A stretch of 42,079 nucleotides of DNA. Source: Sphingobacterium thalpophilum. GTDB lineage: Bacteria; Bacteroidota; Bacteroidia; Chitinophagales; Chitinophagaceae. The notes beneath the pieces are model-generated. The model was not told the DNA's origin and did no database searches. It saw only the letters and a program-made list of their open reading frames with translations. The DNA lies in assembly GCA_943325035.2 (NCBI GenBank), contig CALPNW020000005.1, positions 1 through 42,079 of the forward strand. Reading direction: 5' to 3'. Shown in pieces: positions 1 through 8,509 of this stretch. How positions within the stretch are numbered: the stretch's first letter is position 1; every line of letters begins with the position of its first letter. The position numbers and the translations under genes are program-made.

Positions 1-372
1 GGGCTGGCCTGTGATCTGCAGCAAATACAGGAAACAGTTCCGGTAGCAGAGATTAAAAAAATAGTAACCGACTTTCAGGCCGAATTGCATGTACTGACCG
101 TTTTTAAGGAAACAGCGGAGAATTTAGATGCAAACATGATCAGGGAATCCAGGCGGCTGCACGTTCTGCTGAAAGACCTCCTGCCTGTTTATCATTATTC
201 GAGTGCAGAAAATATTGAAAATGAAATAGTTGCTTTTGCAGAAAAAAGCAAATTTGATTTTTTAATGGTGATTCCCAAAAAACACAACCTGATCAGCAAA
301 TTATTTACTAAAAGTCATTCCAGAAATATGTTGCTGCAAACCCATATTCCTATTTTATCAATTCATGATTAG
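1..372 (+). CDS. Universal stress protein (UspA family), C-terminal part, truncated by window start
   Basis: Frame 1 is open from base 1 (GLACDLQQIQETVPVAEIKK...HIPILSIHD*), with a UspA-like C-terminal end (DFLMVIPKKH...LLQTHIPILSIHD). Confidence 0.75.
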   Translation, partial: GLACDLQQIQETVPVAEIKKIVTDFQAELHVLTVFKETAENLDANMIRESRRLHVLLKDLLPVYHYSSAENIENEIVAFAEKSKFDFLMVIPKKHNLISKLFTKSHSRNMLLQTHIPILSIHD

Positions 373-402
373 TTTATTACTGTCTGTTTACAGCGGCTGG
401 CT

Positions 403-1212
403 ATGAAAGAAAAAAAAATCAAAAAAATAATTAAGGAATATTTTGGTAAGCTAAACCTCTATATGGGACTGCTTATTTCGGAATTTAGCATAGAAGAGAT
501 CCACCGTTTCAGGGTTGAATTTAAAAAGACCAGGGCTTTTTTACGAATGGTAGCGGAGAGTTCCGGAGATCAATACAGTATAGGTATTTCAAAAAAAATC
601 AAAAACTATTATCAGATTTGCGGTGATATCCGAAATCTGCAATTACAACGGGAAATGGTGATGGGTGCCGCCGGAAATCATACACCCAAAGCATATCTGT
701 TTGATATTAATAAAAAAATCGTTGAACTGAAAGCCACTCTTTCTTCTCTTTACGATGCTTCTGCTATTGCCGCTCAGGCTAAAAAGACAGACCGTAACAG
801 CCCTGCAAAATTACCAGGTAAAAGTATTCGGGTTTACCTGCACAACAAATGGTCCTTTATCCTGTCTTTGGTTCATTCGGATAAAATTACCGATACAGAT
901 ATTCATTTTGTGCGAAAACAACTAAAAGACCTGGTTTATAATTTAAAATTGTTGGGATATCACACCAGAGATTCCAGGAAAAACAACCTACAGCTTGCCA
1001 GGCTGGAATCCCTGGAACAACTGATGCACCAGCTGGGAGACTACCAGGACCTGACAGTACAAACTGAATTAATGCGTAAAAGTTTGTTGCCCGGTTTACC
1101 CGCATCGGAGCTGAGATTGCTGGAACAAATAAGAACCGACCATAAGCGCCTTAAAAAAGAACAAAAAAAGGCATTATTACAGGAATTACATCATTTCACC
1201 AGACAGGTCTGA
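403..1212 (+). CDS. CHAD domain-containing protein
   Basis: 269 aa; HRFRVEFKKTRAFLRMV and DIHFVRKQLKDLVYNLKLL are CHAD-type His/basic helical repeats. Confidence 0.8.
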   Translation: MKEKKIKKIIKEYFGKLNLYMGLLISEFSIEEIHRFRVEFKKTRAFLRMVAESSGDQYSIGISKKIKNYYQICGDIRNLQLQREMVMGAAGNHTPKAYLFDINKKIVELKATLSSLYDASAIAAQAKKTDRNSPAKLPGKSIRVYLHNKWSFILSLVHSDKITDTDIHFVRKQLKDLVYNLKLLGYHTRDSRKNNLQLARLESLEQLMHQLGDYQDLTVQTELMRKSLLPGLPASELRLLEQIRTDHKRLKKEQKKALLQELHHFTRQV

Positions 1213-1255
1213 TAGATAGCTCAATTGATTAATCAGTTCAACTGACCCTCACTAC

Positions 1256-1320
1256 TGACCAAAATCAGTATAAATATTGACAGCCGTCAGTATTACATAA
1301 AACGGCTATATGTACCTTGC
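1256..1320 (+). promoter_or_regulatory. ytxH-like promoter: tandem CRP/FNR-type boxes plus -7
   Basis: TGACCAAAATCA (1256-1267), TGACAGCCGTCA (1278-1289, centre +22 bp), -7-like TACCTTGC (1313-1320, centre +33 bp). Confidence 0.7.
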
Positions 1321-1341
1321 TCAAGTACCAAACCAGATTTT

Positions 1342-1578
1342 ATGAACAATAGGGCAAAAATATTGGCTGCATTAGCTGCTGGTGCGGCGGTAGGTGTTAT
1401 TCTGGGTATTTTGATTGCGCCTGATGAAGGTGCGCAAACCAGGAAGAAAATTGGTAAAGAAGGCAAAAAGCTGGCGGATGAGTTGAAATACAGAATTCGC
1501 AGAGGCAAAGAACAGTTGGGAGACCTGACTGCCGGTGCAGAAAAGGCCATTCAGGAGAAAATCAGCGAACTGGTATAA
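1342..1578 (+). CDS. YtxH domain-containing protein
   Basis: N-terminal Gly/Ala TM helix (LAALAAGAAVGVILGILIAPDEGAQTRKKI) followed by a charged helix, the YtxH signature. Confidence 0.85.
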   Translation: MNNRAKILAALAAGAAVGVILGILIAPDEGAQTRKKIGKEGKKLADELKYRIRRGKEQLGDLTAGAEKAIQEKISELV

Positions 1579-1719
1579 ATATTTTATCGCAGCATAACTA
1601 TATTTTATTCTGGCATGAACATAATTTAGCTGCATACGGTATTTTAATAAATGCTTTTATTTTCATAAATTCCCTATAGGTAAAGCCAATTATATCTCTG
1701 ATACAGGTATTTCATCTTT

Positions 1720-3384
1720 ATGAATATGACTCCCTCCCTCCTTTACAATTTAGATGAGCAGCATAAACATTGTGCGGTGTTTCATAACCCTTCGTTGGGC
1801 ATTATTCTGTATGACAGCGCTGGAAGTATTGTAACAATGAATCCATTTGCGCTGGCACTTTTCAATTATGCTGAAACAGAAATAATTGGTCATCCGATAG
1901 AAACCCTTATTCCAAGACGTTTGTTGCAGGAAAATTTTACATTTCCTAAAGGGGATCTTTCTCTGGAAACCGGATTAGATTCGGGAATATGGAAAGACCG
2001 GCTAGCGGTAAAAAAAGACGGAACTGAATTGTTTGTAGAAATAAGTCTTAGTTCCTGCAGGGTATCTAATGGAGCGGGTGTGATGGTTCTGCTAAACGAT
2101 ATAACCCTCCGGAAAAGTGCCGAGCAGCAGATTGTTCGGTTAAACAGTGAACTGGAAATTGCCATTCTTCAACGTAACAATACATTGAAGGATACCTTAC
2201 TTAAACTGGAAGTTGCACAAGACAAACTGTTGCAAACCCTCACTTTTCAAAAAGCCATTCTGGATAGTGCAGGTATGATCATAGTTGTTACCGATGAAAA
2301 TGGCATTATCAAACTATATAATCCGGAGGCAGAAAAGAAAACAGGATACACAGAAACAGAAGTGCTCAACAAGCAATTGCTTGATTTATTTATTGATGCT
2401 CCCGGAATTGCAAAAAAAAGACGGCGAATATTTAAAGAGTCCGGAGACTCTGATCTTAACGATTTTGAAGTACTTACTGCAAAAGCAAAAAAGAATACAG
2501 TATGTGAAGAAGAATTTACTGTTGTCACAAAAGAAGGTTTAATGTTTCCTGTTTCAGTAACCATTACCTGTATCAGGGATGCTGCAGGTGTAGTCAGCGG
2601 TTTTATGGGTATTGCTGTTGATATCTCTGTCCGGAAAAATGCGGAAAAAGCCTTGCATGCTGCACTGAAAAAAGAAAAAGAGATCAGCCAGATGAAGTCT
2701 AAGTTTGTTTCCATTGCTTCTCACGAATTCAGAACCCCCTTAAGCACTGTCATTTCTTCTACCTACCTCATTGGCAAATATATAACCACCGAAGACCAGT
2801 CTAAAAGAGAAAGGCATCTCAGCCGCATTGTTTCTTCGGCTAATCTGCTCACTCATACACTGGATGAATTTTTGAGTGCCGGCAGAATTGATGAAGGCTT
2901 CGTACAGGTAAAACCATCCTTATTTAATGTAGTAGGGCTTATCAAGTCGGTAAAGTCCGGGTTGAAAAAAAACATCAAGCAACATATTATTTACCACCAT
3001 TCAGGTACAGAATTGGTTTTTGCCGATGAGTCTATGTTTCAGAATGTGGTTAATAATCTGATGTCTAATTCCGGAAAATTCTCTCCCCCGGAAAGTACGA
3101 TAGAAATAAATACATCCGCTTCGGAAAACGAATTTTTCTTATCTGTGAAGGACGCTGGTATTGGGATTTCAGAGGACGATCAAAAAAATCTGATGGAACG
3201 TTTTTTCAGAGGATCGAATGTTGGAAATATTCCGGGAACCGGTTTGGGATTGCATATTGTATCTAAATATGCAGAACTTATGAACGCACAAATAGCCTGT
3301 AAAAGCAAATTGAATATTGGCACAGAGTTTACATTCCAGTTTAAAAACAAACTTATTGAAAATGAAAAAGATCCTGTTAATTGA
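1720..3384 (+). CDS. PAS-PAS sensor histidine kinase
   Basis: Two PAS domains, HisKA (SHEFRTPLSTVIS), HATPase (DAGIGISEDDQ, GTGLGLHIV). Confidence 0.93.
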   Translation: MNMTPSLLYNLDEQHKHCAVFHNPSLGIILYDSAGSIVTMNPFALALFNYAETEIIGHPIETLIPRRLLQENFTFPKGDLSLETGLDSGIWKDRLAVKKDGTELFVEISLSSCRVSNGAGVMVLLNDITLRKSAEQQIVRLNSELEIAILQRNNTLKDTLLKLEVAQDKLLQTLTFQKAILDSAGMIIVVTDENGIIKLYNPEAEKKTGYTETEVLNKQLLDLFIDAPGIAKKRRRIFKESGDSDLNDFEVLTAKAKKNTVCEEEFTVVTKEGLMFPVSVTITCIRDAAGVVSGFMGIAVDISVRKNAEKALHAALKKEKEISQMKSKFVSIASHEFRTPLSTVISSTYLIGKYITTEDQSKRERHLSRIVSSANLLTHTLDEFLSAGRIDEGFVQVKPSLFNVVGLIKSVKSGLKKNIKQHIIYHHSGTELVFADESMFQNVVNNLMSNSGKFSPPESTIEINTSASENEFFLSVKDAGIGISEDDQKNLMERFFRGSNVGNIPGTGLGLHIVSKYAELMNAQIACKSKLNIGTEFTFQFKNKLIENEKDPVN

Positions 3385-4420
3385 AGACAATAAAGATATC
3401 CGGGATAATACGTCTGAAATACTCGAATTATCCAGTTACAAAGTTATTATTGCGGAAGACGGTAAAAACGGAGTAGAGAAGGCGATTAAATACGCGCCGG
3501 ACCTGATCATTTGTGATATAATGCTGCCTATGCTGGATGGTTACGGGGTGATCCATGCAATTCAAAGAAATGATGCCATTAAAAATATACCCTTTATTTT
3601 TCTGACGGCTAAAACAGAACGGGAAGATTTCCGAAAGGGCATGGACCTTGGCGCAGACGACTATATTACCAAGCCATTTGAAGCAACGGAGTTGTTAAGG
3701 GCGGTAGACAGCCGGCTTAAAAAGATCCAGCTGCTAAAGGCAGAACTAACGCCTGGTATTGATGGGCTGAAGGAGCTGATGCAGATCTCCTCAGAAAAAA
3801 ACGTCTTACAAACCTTCACTTCCGGAAGAAACACCAATAATTATAACAGAAAACAAAAAATATACAAGGAATCGAATCACCCGGACAGTTTATTTTACGT
3901 AGTTAAAGGGAAAGTAAAAACTTATAAAATAAATGGCGATGGCAAAGAGCTTGTTACCAATCTTTATACGCAGGGAGATTTTCTGGGGTATATTTCCTTA
4001 CTGGAAGGAGGAACTTATAAGGATAATGCAGAAGCCATGGAGGAAACAGTATTGGCGGTAATACCTAAAAGAGAATTTACAGAACTTTTGGATAACAATA
4101 AAGAAATCACTCTAAAGTTTATTAAGTTACTGGCAAAAAATGTTATAGCCAAAGAAGAACATCTGTTAGGTCTGGCTTATAATTCGCTCCGGAAAAAAGT
4201 GGCAGAAGCTTTGATTCTGCTGCATAAAAAATACAGTTATTCTAAAGATGAAATCTTTGTGCTGGACATCACCAGAGAGTCTCTGGCAACTATTGCAGGA
4301 ACTGCTACCGAATCGCTGATCAGAACACTGGGAGATTTTAAGAATGAAAAACTGATAGAAATGAATGAGGGGAAAATTACAGTAGTAGACCAGACAAAAC
4401 TGGAAAGGCTGGCTAATTAG
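3362..4420 (+). CDS. Response regulator: receiver domain fused to cyclic-nucleotide-binding-like domain and Crp-type HTH
   Basis: Start chosen at ATG 3362 (MKKILLIEDNKDIRD); REC with LIICDIMLPMLDG and TKPF; cNMP-like fold (YVVKGKVKTYKINGDGKE...QGDFLGYISLLEGG); HTH (RESLATIAGTATESLIRTLGDFKNEKLI). Confidence 0.92.
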   Translation: MKKILLIEDNKDIRDNTSEILELSSYKVIIAEDGKNGVEKAIKYAPDLIICDIMLPMLDGYGVIHAIQRNDAIKNIPFIFLTAKTEREDFRKGMDLGADDYITKPFEATELLRAVDSRLKKIQLLKAELTPGIDGLKELMQISSEKNVLQTFTSGRNTNNYNRKQKIYKESNHPDSLFYVVKGKVKTYKINGDGKELVTNLYTQGDFLGYISLLEGGTYKDNAEAMEETVLAVIPKREFTELLDNNKEITLKFIKLLAKNVIAKEEHLLGLAYNSLRKKVAEALILLHKKYSYSKDEIFVLDITRESLATIAGTATESLIRTLGDFKNEKLIEMNEGKITVVDQTKLERLAN

Positions 4421-4439
4421 CAGAAATAACAATAAAAAA

Positions 4440-4463
4440 CCCGCCAGCCATATAGCTGACGGG
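4440..4463 (-). terminator. Rho-independent terminator downstream of hsp20
   Basis: Stem CCCGcCAGC / GCTGaCGGG; on the minus strand followed by GTTTTTTATTG. Confidence 0.7.
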
Positions 4464-4488
4464 GTAACCCAACTCCAACTGCTGCTGG

Positions 4489-4935
4489 TTATTTTACTGC
4501 AATCTTTGTTGCAGAATTATTTTTCATTACTTCTGTACTGGGCAGGGTGATTTTTAAAACACCATCTTCATATTTGGCTTCAATCTGCTCTTTTTTTATA
4601 TTATCAGGCAAAGTGAAGCTTCTGCTGAATGAAGAGTAACTGTATTCTTTTCTTGTGAACTTTTCTTCTTTTTCTTCTTTACTTTCTTCATTTTCGCAAC
4701 TGATGGTTAACATGTTTCCCTCCATGTCAATTTTAAAATCCTCTTTTTTTAAACCGGGTGCGGCTAAAGAAACCAGGTAAGCGTCTTTCTGTTCAGTGAT
4801 ATTTACCGAGGGCACGCTGGCTATCCGGTCTAAAAAATTGGTGCCATTATTAAACCACTCATTCCATGGTTTAAAAAAATTGTCGAACAAATGCGGGGCT
4901 CTTTCTGTGAGTTTAGATAATTCGCGGGTAGACAT
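4489..4935 (-). CDS. Hsp20/alpha-crystallin family small heat-shock protein (1)
   Basis: Start chosen at MSTRELSK; VNITEQKDAYLVSLAAPGLKKEDFKIDMEGNMLTIS...YEDGVLKITLP is an alpha-crystallin domain. Confidence 0.93.
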   Translation of the reverse strand: MSTRELSKLTERAPHLFDNFFKPWNEWFNNGTNFLDRIASVPSVNITEQKDAYLVSLAAPGLKKEDFKIDMEGNMLTISCENEESKEEKEEKFTRKEYSYSSFSRSFTLPDNIKKEQIEAKYEDGVLKITLPSTEVMKNNSATKIAVK

Positions 4936-4973
4936 GATTGCTCTGTTTAATTGTTTATAAATCAATTGAAGCA

Positions 4974-5038
4974 TAAAAGTAGAATCCAAAAAAAAATGAA
5001 TCAAGGATTACAGTCAGGTCCTTCGATGATTCTGGTCA
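4974..5038 (-). promoter_or_regulatory. hsp20-1 promoter: tandem CRP/FNR-type boxes plus -7
   Basis: Plus-strand coordinates: distal TGATTCTGGTCA (5027-5038), proximal GGATTACAGTCA (5005-5016, one mismatch), -7 TACTTTTA (revcomp of 4974-4981). Spacings 22 and 33 bp. Confidence 0.65.
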
Positions 5039-6270
5039 GCAGGGCTGTTCTTTGGCCGGTCGATCCGTTTAAAATAAAAAGTAGCCAGATGAAATATCAG
5101 CCGGATGGATTGATAGCTGCACCACCGGATAAACTGTATGAATATATTTTTCTTGCTTAAATGAAGCTCTCTGGTAATTGGAATGCAATCTTCCTGAATG
5201 ATCTTCTCCAGTTCTTTTTCTATTGCTGTTGCGAACGGTCTGTTTCTTACATCCAGATTAAGTTCGATACTGGCATATGCACTGATATCATTTACATTAT
5301 AGGATCCGACTGTAAGCCATTCATTGTCACAGGCTGCGACTTTTGCGTGTAATACGGCAGGCTGGTATTCGAGTATTTTAATATTGTTTCTTAAAAGCAG
5401 ATCGTAAAGCCATCTCTCTGCATGTTTGGCCATTATGATATCGGATTTTCCTGCAGTAATCACCCGGATCTCCACACCTCTGGCTGCCGCATTTTTCAGC
5501 AATCTGGATATCACTCTGCCAGGGAGGAAATAACTGCATAAAATGGTTACATGCGATTTCGCATGTAACAGCATTTCAATATAAGTGGCGGAAATTTCAT
5601 TTTTTCTTTTTACCCAGTCATTTCTTCTGATCCTGACCTCACAGGCATCTTCTCCGGATAACTGGAAAGCCACAGGATTATTTTCACAGGTGAGTAATTT
5701 GGTTCTTGCCGGAAATCCATTCCAGGTTTGACTGCATAATATGCAAAGGCCCCGTGCAGTTTCTCCTTCCACAAATAAAGTTAAATCGAACCAGGCAGGT
5801 TCCTCAGGCATATCATTGTATCTGTCGGCAATATTGGATCCGCCTGTTAATGCAAACCATGAATCGGTAACCAGCACTTTGTGGTGCATTCTTCTGCCGA
5901 AATAAAAGTTTTTGCTTTTAAAAAGAGGTTCAAAAAAACGAAAATGAACTCCTGCGGCTTTTAGTTCATCAATAAAATGGGTTGAAATACTTTGAGAGGC
6001 ATAGCCATCTAGCATCAGGAATACTTCTACTTTTCTTTTTGCGGCCTGCTTTAATGCCTCCCCGATCATTCGGCCGGTTTCATCGTCGGAGTAGATATAG
6101 GTCTGCAGGTGGATGGTTTTACAGGCGCTGTGAATCAACTTTAAAGCCAGGTCAAAATATTCCCTGCCTCCACGAATTAGTTTTACCTTATTATTTGTTG
6201 TGTAACCTGTGTAAATATTTCCTGTTTGGTGGGTGCCCTTGTGCGAAAGCTGATTTACCTGATTTTTCAT
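5014..6270 (-). CDS. Phospholipase D / cardiolipin synthase family protein
   Basis: Two HKD motifs (MHHKVLVTDSWFALTGGSNIADRY; LHAKVAACDNEWLTVGSYNVND). Confidence 0.9.
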   Translation of the reverse strand: MKNQVNQLSHKGTHQTGNIYTGYTTNNKVKLIRGGREYFDLALKLIHSACKTIHLQTYIYSDDETGRMIGEALKQAAKRKVEVFLMLDGYASQSISTHFIDELKAAGVHFRFFEPLFKSKNFYFGRRMHHKVLVTDSWFALTGGSNIADRYNDMPEEPAWFDLTLFVEGETARGLCILCSQTWNGFPARTKLLTCENNPVAFQLSGEDACEVRIRRNDWVKRKNEISATYIEMLLHAKSHVTILCSYFLPGRVISRLLKNAAARGVEIRVITAGKSDIIMAKHAERWLYDLLLRNNIKILEYQPAVLHAKVAACDNEWLTVGSYNVNDISAYASIELNLDVRNRPFATAIEKELEKIIQEDCIPITRELHLSKKNIFIQFIRWCSYQSIRLIFHLATFYFKRIDRPKNSPADQNHRRT

Positions 6271-6300
6271 GTAGTGCTCCGGTGGCCAATTTGAATGTAC

Positions 6301-7947
6301 CTAAATATACAATTTTTCATAATATTCTTTAGCCATACGGTTACTTTCGAACCGGGGGATGATGTCGCTCAATCCGTTTTTCAGGATGGTTGTCCACTGA
6401 TCGGGATGATCGTAATAAACAGGCAAAACTATATTTTCGAGTGTTTGAAAAAGGTTATTGGCATCAATACGGTCCTGTTCATGCTCAGGTAGATTTTTAT
6501 CGGCAGGTGGTATGATAAATGAGTTGACATTGTCTTTTGCAAATTCAGGGAACCAGCCGTCTGGCAGTGCTACATTAATAGCCCCGTTCATTGCTGCAGA
6601 CATGCCGCTTGTTCCGCATGCCTCATGGGTTAGCCGGGGAACATTTAACCAGACATCTGCACCTGATTTCAATATTTTAGTGAGCCGGAGTTCATAGCCG
6701 GAAAGGATAGAACAGTTTGCATAATTCTTACACAGGTCAGCAATTTTATCATAGATGCTGATGGCTGCATAATCCACCGGATAGGGTTTGCCTGCCCAGA
6801 TAATCTGTACAGGCCGGTCTTTATTGGTAACCAGCCGGTGAAATTTGTCCATATCATTCAACAGCAGATCGGCTCTTTTATATCCGGCAAAACGCTTTGC
6901 AAAAACAATAGTACAAACAGTGCTGTCATAAATTTCCCCGCACTGATCTGCTACCACATCAAATAGCGCCTGCTTTCCCTTTTTTTTTCTTTCTGTTATT
7001 TTTTTGTCATTATCCACATGCAGCGCTTCGTACATTTCTTCATCATGCCAATAGCTGTAATTTTGCGCATTGGTAATAGCAATGATATCGCAAATGTCAT
7101 TTTCCCTGTTCCAGATTTCCCTTAGCGTTTGTTGATGAAGTTTGGAAACTGCATTGGCTCTCTTTGCAAAACGAAGTGCCGTTAATGTATGATCAAGTAC
7201 ATCACCTTCTGTGCCGGTAATTGCCCTGATTTCACCGATAGGTATGGAACAAAAAAAGCCCATTTTTTCTAACAGGCTCAAACTGCTTTGCTGGTTTCCC
7301 GCTTTTTCGGGAGTATGGTTGGTGAAAACCAGCCTTTCTTTTACCCATTCCCTGCTGTTGTATTTTTTGTATAAAGAAAACAGGAGTGGCAGCGCATGCG
7401 ACTCGTTTAAATGATAAATGTCTGGTTGCCAGTTAATAGCTTCCATTAATTTGACTGTTCCGGTTCCCAGTAAAATAGCTGCGGCAATCTGTGTTTCCGG
7501 ATTGGAATCGTATAATTTGAAAGAGATGGTTTTTGCGAGGTAATCATTCTCCGGAAGATCTGTTGAAAGAAAAAAAATGGGTGCGGTATTAAAAACAGTG
7601 GGGGGTAAATAATAGGCGGTTACCCAAACCGGTTGCCCGGAAACTATGATGCTGAAACGGATTCCTGTCTCCTGTAAAAAACCATACCTTTTTTCCTGAA
7701 ATAATACATCCATTCTCTGGTCTTCTTTACGGATCTGATCGTAGTAACCATATTTCCATAATATACCAAAACCTATCATGGGCTGCTTTAGCTCATAAGC
7801 ACTTCTCATATGCGATCCTGCTAAAATGCCCAATCCGCCCGCATAGGTTTTAAGTGGCTGGTGAATGCCGTATTCCATGCAGCAATAAGCCACTTTAACT
7901 TTAAATTCCGGATTAATATCGTATGGAAATTTAAAGGAAAATGGCAT
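6301..7947 (-). CDS. Alpha-glucan phosphorylase family protein (GT35-like, short form)
   Basis: Motifs VAYCCMEYGIHQPLKTYAGGLGILAGSHMRSA, FAKRFAGYKRADLLL, HEACGTSGMSAAMNGAINVALPDGWFPEF. Confidence 0.85.
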   Translation of the reverse strand: MPFSFKFPYDINPEFKVKVAYCCMEYGIHQPLKTYAGGLGILAGSHMRSAYELKQPMIGFGILWKYGYYDQIRKEDQRMDVLFQEKRYGFLQETGIRFSIIVSGQPVWVTAYYLPPTVFNTAPIFFLSTDLPENDYLAKTISFKLYDSNPETQIAAAILLGTGTVKLMEAINWQPDIYHLNESHALPLLFSLYKKYNSREWVKERLVFTNHTPEKAGNQQSSLSLLEKMGFFCSIPIGEIRAITGTEGDVLDHTLTALRFAKRANAVSKLHQQTLREIWNRENDICDIIAITNAQNYSYWHDEEMYEALHVDNDKKITERKKKGKQALFDVVADQCGEIYDSTVCTIVFAKRFAGYKRADLLLNDMDKFHRLVTNKDRPVQIIWAGKPYPVDYAAISIYDKIADLCKNYANCSILSGYELRLTKILKSGADVWLNVPRLTHEACGTSGMSAAMNGAINVALPDGWFPEFAKDNVNSFIIPPADKNLPEHEQDRIDANNLFQTLENIVLPVYYDHPDQWTTILKNGLSDIIPRFESNRMAKEYYEKLYI

Positions 7948-7957
7948 GCGTAATTGT

Positions 7958-8404
7958 TTAATAAACGATGACTTCTTTACTGTTGTTCCTCACAGGTTCG
8001 CCATTTTTTGGAATACAAAGCGTTAGCACTCCCTCGTTGAATTCGGCACTCATGAATTCTGTATCTGCATGTAGGGGTAACAGGATATAATTGGTTTCTA
8101 CGGGTAAGCCCATTCCGTTGCGAGATTGTATATACTCCTCAGGATCTCTGTTTTTGTGATGCAGCACAGATACAAACAGTACCGTATCATCTACATTGAT
8201 GGAAATGTCTTCCCTGTTGGCAGCATCAATTTCAATAATGATTTTATACATATTCTGCAGTTCATGAACCGAAGGTTCTGCCAGGATAAATGAACTGTTG
8301 GAGGGTATTATGCTGTTTTCCGTTAAATGCACTCTTTCCGGGGTAGCGGTATAAATTCCCGGATAAATGGTGCACTCTTTAGTGGTATTAAAATGGGTAA
8401 ACAT
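7958..8404 (-). CDS. Hsp20/alpha-crystallin family protein (2, divergent)
   Basis: YKIIIEIDAANREDISINVDDTVLFVSVL...FNEGVLTLCIPKNGE is a weak alpha-crystallin domain pattern. Confidence 0.75.
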   Translation of the reverse strand: MFTHFNTTKECTIYPGIYTATPERVHLTENSIIPSNSSFILAEPSVHELQNMYKIIIEIDAANREDISINVDDTVLFVSVLHHKNRDPEEYIQSRNGMGLPVETNYILLPLHADTEFMSAEFNEGVLTLCIPKNGEPVRNNSKEVIVY

Positions 8405-8421
8405 ATTTTCTTATTAGCCGG

Positions 8422-8487
8422 TAAAGTTATTGGTGCAACGATGCCGGAAATTATGATTGAGGTCAATACAAGTAATGATTGATGTCA
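8422..8487 (-). promoter_or_regulatory. hsp20-2/glucan phosphorylase/PLD promoter: tandem CRP/FNR-type boxes plus -7
   Basis: TGATTGATGTCA (8476-8487), TGATTGAGGTCA (8454-8465, centre 22 bp closer to gene), -7 TAACTTTA (revcomp of 8422-8429, centre 34 bp away). Confidence 0.7.
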
Positions 8488-8509
8488 TTGTATGCAGCGG
8501 GTTTAAAGA

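Noticed and set aside
3317-3361. Upstream ATG (3317) as start of the response regulator
   Set aside because: Adds MAQSLHSSLKTNLLK before the canonical receiver start MKKILLIEDN and greatly lengthens overlap with the kinase gene.
4936-5004. N-terminal extension MIHFFLDSTFMLQLIYKQLNRAI of hsp20-1
   Set aside because: It would translate through the predicted -7 element; MSTRELSK is a more typical Hsp20 start.
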